Part shown: in pieces, positions 62,289-64,000 of the stretch | Numbering within the stretch: the stretch's first letter is position 1 | How the letters are laid out: each line of letters starts with the position of its first letter | The notes under the pieces: generated by a model | Seen by the model: only the letters and a program-made list of their open reading frames with translations | What the model was told of the DNA's origin: nothing | Database searches by the model: none | Origin: Phorcus lineatus | Lineage: Eukaryota > Mollusca > Gastropoda > Trochida > Trochidae | DNA: 64,000 nucleotides | Reading direction: 5' to 3' | Assembly: GCA_921293015.1 (NCBI GenBank) | Contig: OV121097.1 | Span: 16,119,924 to 16,183,923 of the forward strand | Made by a program: the position numbers and the translations under genes

Positions 62289-62838
62289 CTCGCTTCTTAC
62301 CGTAACGCACGGTAGGTAATAGCGATTCGTCAAGTGAACAGAGGGGACGTACGTTATTCTTCAACTTTTCTTCCCTCTCATTCATAAGTGACCAGACAGT
62401 GTATTCAACCATGACAAACTATAAAGCTTTCTTGATCGTTTATTCAATCAGTTCACATCTTGCGTGAGAAGTTAGCGCTAGCATTAAACAAAATACTTTT
62501 AGAGTAACGTCCCTTGATTTGGTCAGTCCTTGTTGGTATTGTAGGGGTGATAGGTGTCCTATGTATTTACGTGAAAAACGTTACTCTGACGGGATAAAAA
62601 AAATCTGTCTTTTGTTGATTTTATCGTCAATGAAATAAATACTTAAGGGGTTTTTTCAAAACCTGTTGGTTTATGTTTTGATATTTTTTTTTATTATCGA
62701 AGCGTGTTCTTTGAAAATGAACTGTACTGTAGTTTCGAAAGCAAGTGGAACCGGTCTGTACTGGTTCGACCATATCACATTGTTGTTGCACAAGGCCAAT
62801 TAGTTCCTCATTATATTTCTAATTAGTCATGTTAGAAT

Positions 62839-63021
62839 GGAGATAAATCCCTTCTGTTTTTTTATTTTGGGGGTTGTATGTCGTGCATTTTTCACCCCTA
62901 AATTTAATTTCAAACCGAGGTTTGAAATTAAATTTAGGGGTGAAAGGTTTGAAATTAAATTTAGGGGTGAAAAATGCACGACATACAACCCCAAAATAAA
63001 AAACAGAAGGGATTTATCTCC
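62839..63021. repeat. Near-perfect 76-78-bp inverted repeat with an extra partial arm
   Basis: Left arm 62839-62916 and right arm 62946-63021 are reverse complements apart from two homopolymer length differences. Between them lies a 27-bp partial second copy of the right arm's inner end (62919-62945), which also pairs with the left arm. A minus- and a plus-strand open frame cross it only because of its composition; I do not call a gene. Confidence 0.92.
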
Positions 63022-64000
63022 TAAATATCTCATCCTCTGTTCTCATTTCAGAGTTTAGGTAAATCGAAACTCAGCACACATTAATTTTACCTCATATGCC
63101 TTAGAAATAGCCAATTTCATGTCTTTAAGGATGCATAGGATGTGACAGGAGAAGACAATTTGTTTATTTCTTTATATTATTCTTTAATTACTCCAAAACC
63201 AACAAATCAAGAAAAATGGTGTAGTTTATGTAAAATAATTGTATAATTGCGTCGACACAGTACTAAGTCTATGATTATGAAATTATAAATGTAAACGATT
63301 TTCCAATAATTTACAACACACAGCATGAGTAAAAAAAATTATTCATGACGTATAACGTCAATAGCACAGTTGTCATGGTAACGCACCTTCAAAGTGTATC
63401 TTCTCGGCTTGATAAATCTGCGCTGATTGTGACGTAAATATTCTATACATGTTTCAAAATGCATATATTATTAAAGTTCCGTGTTTCTGCAACCTAAATG
63501 AAAATCGTAGTTATTTCACATATTTCTTGATTTAAACTCTTTCGCAAGAGACGAATAGATAAACGCCAAACTAATTTTATAACTATTTCTGTGACTACTG
63601 TAGGAAGTAAATCCGAGGCCCAAATGGAGAGGGGTCAATTATGTCGGTTTATTTACGAATACAACCATGTACTGAGTACTTTACAGGTCCGTAGGTCAAC
63701 GAGACTTGAATAGTTAGGGTTTACATGGCCGAAATGACGGCAGTCATAGCTGATCAAAAAGTGAGAGGACTTTTCCAGCATGAGGAAGTTCATATTGATG
63801 TCCTTATCCATCTTATGTATCGAAAACAACGTTAAAGGTTTTGTATCTTAGAGGCTCTGCGTGTTGTAGAATGTTAAGATGTATACCAATTAAATGATAA
63901 ATACAGATATATTTGTGGCTTATGATCCTTTAAATTCATTTAAGACTATAACGTGTTTGAATTACCCGTCAAATATATCTTAAACTTATTATCGGAAGTG
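63022..64000. other. Non-coding AT-rich DNA at the right edge
   Basis: No gene, RNA or clear repeat is recognisable to the end of the window. Confidence 0.4.

Noticed and set aside
62837-63058. Open frames with repeated RFEIKFRGE-like peptides across the hairpin
   Set aside because: The repeated peptide simply reflects the inverted and duplicated DNA arms; no gene structure surrounds it.

Overview
The window is animal nuclear DNA, most likely from a mollusc and probably a bivalve. This is inferred from two intron-rich genes with GT-AG splicing, AT-rich non-coding DNA, a temptin domain (a family known mainly from molluscan pheromone proteins) and a dense mixture of DIRS, Ty3/Gypsy, LINE, Tc1/mariner, SINE and MITE sequences. 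The species cannot be named from the sequence.

Layout. Positions 658-18019 (minus strand) hold the first 25 coding exons of UBR4 (p600/pushover), a giant N-degron E3 ubiquitin ligase. All 25 exons join in phase and give about 1,178 residues of the helical-repeat N-terminus; the gene runs off the left edge. Its introns carry a reversed tRNA-derived SINE (about 2.84-3.07 kb) and a LINE 3' fragment (about 8.5-8.8 kb). Positions 18.1-49.7 kb are mostly mobile and repetitive DNA: two tandem foldback MITEs (19.36-20.23 kb); a GC-rich DIRS-type retrotransposon with 165-nt inverted terminal repeats, an internal complementary region and a tyrosine recombinase (20.92-27.06 kb); a 96-bp MITE with 9-bp target duplications; LINE, Tc1 and SINE relics; a (CT)n tract; a divergent repeat family whose units carry splice-donor-like sequence; two arrays of a 43-bp unit built on a 26-bp palindrome (33.4-35.4 kb); a decayed Tc1 element (36.56-37.94 kb); a young 7.6-kb LTR retrotransposon with 873-bp LTRs and a scrambled interior (38.92-46.55 kb); a mariner relic broken by a TTAA-flanked MITE; and another short MITE.

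Positions 49,729-59,284 (plus strand) hold a complete eight-exon gene for a 680-residue secreted, probably GPI-anchored protein: signal peptide, temptin-like domain, DBH/MOXD-type copper monooxygenase with all six expected copper ligands, and two copies of a cysteine-rich C-terminal module. Several of its introns carry degraded copies of the preceding exon end plus splice donor. The right end (59.3-64 kb) has a possible poly(A) signal, a 24-bp minisatellite, an 895-bp relative of the 96-bp MITE, and a near-perfect long hairpin.

The two host genes look functionally unrelated. The most notable features are the temptin-monooxygenase fusion, a structurally complete but coding-dead DIRS element with identical ends, the palindromic satellite, and repeated splice-donor-derived tandem repeats.
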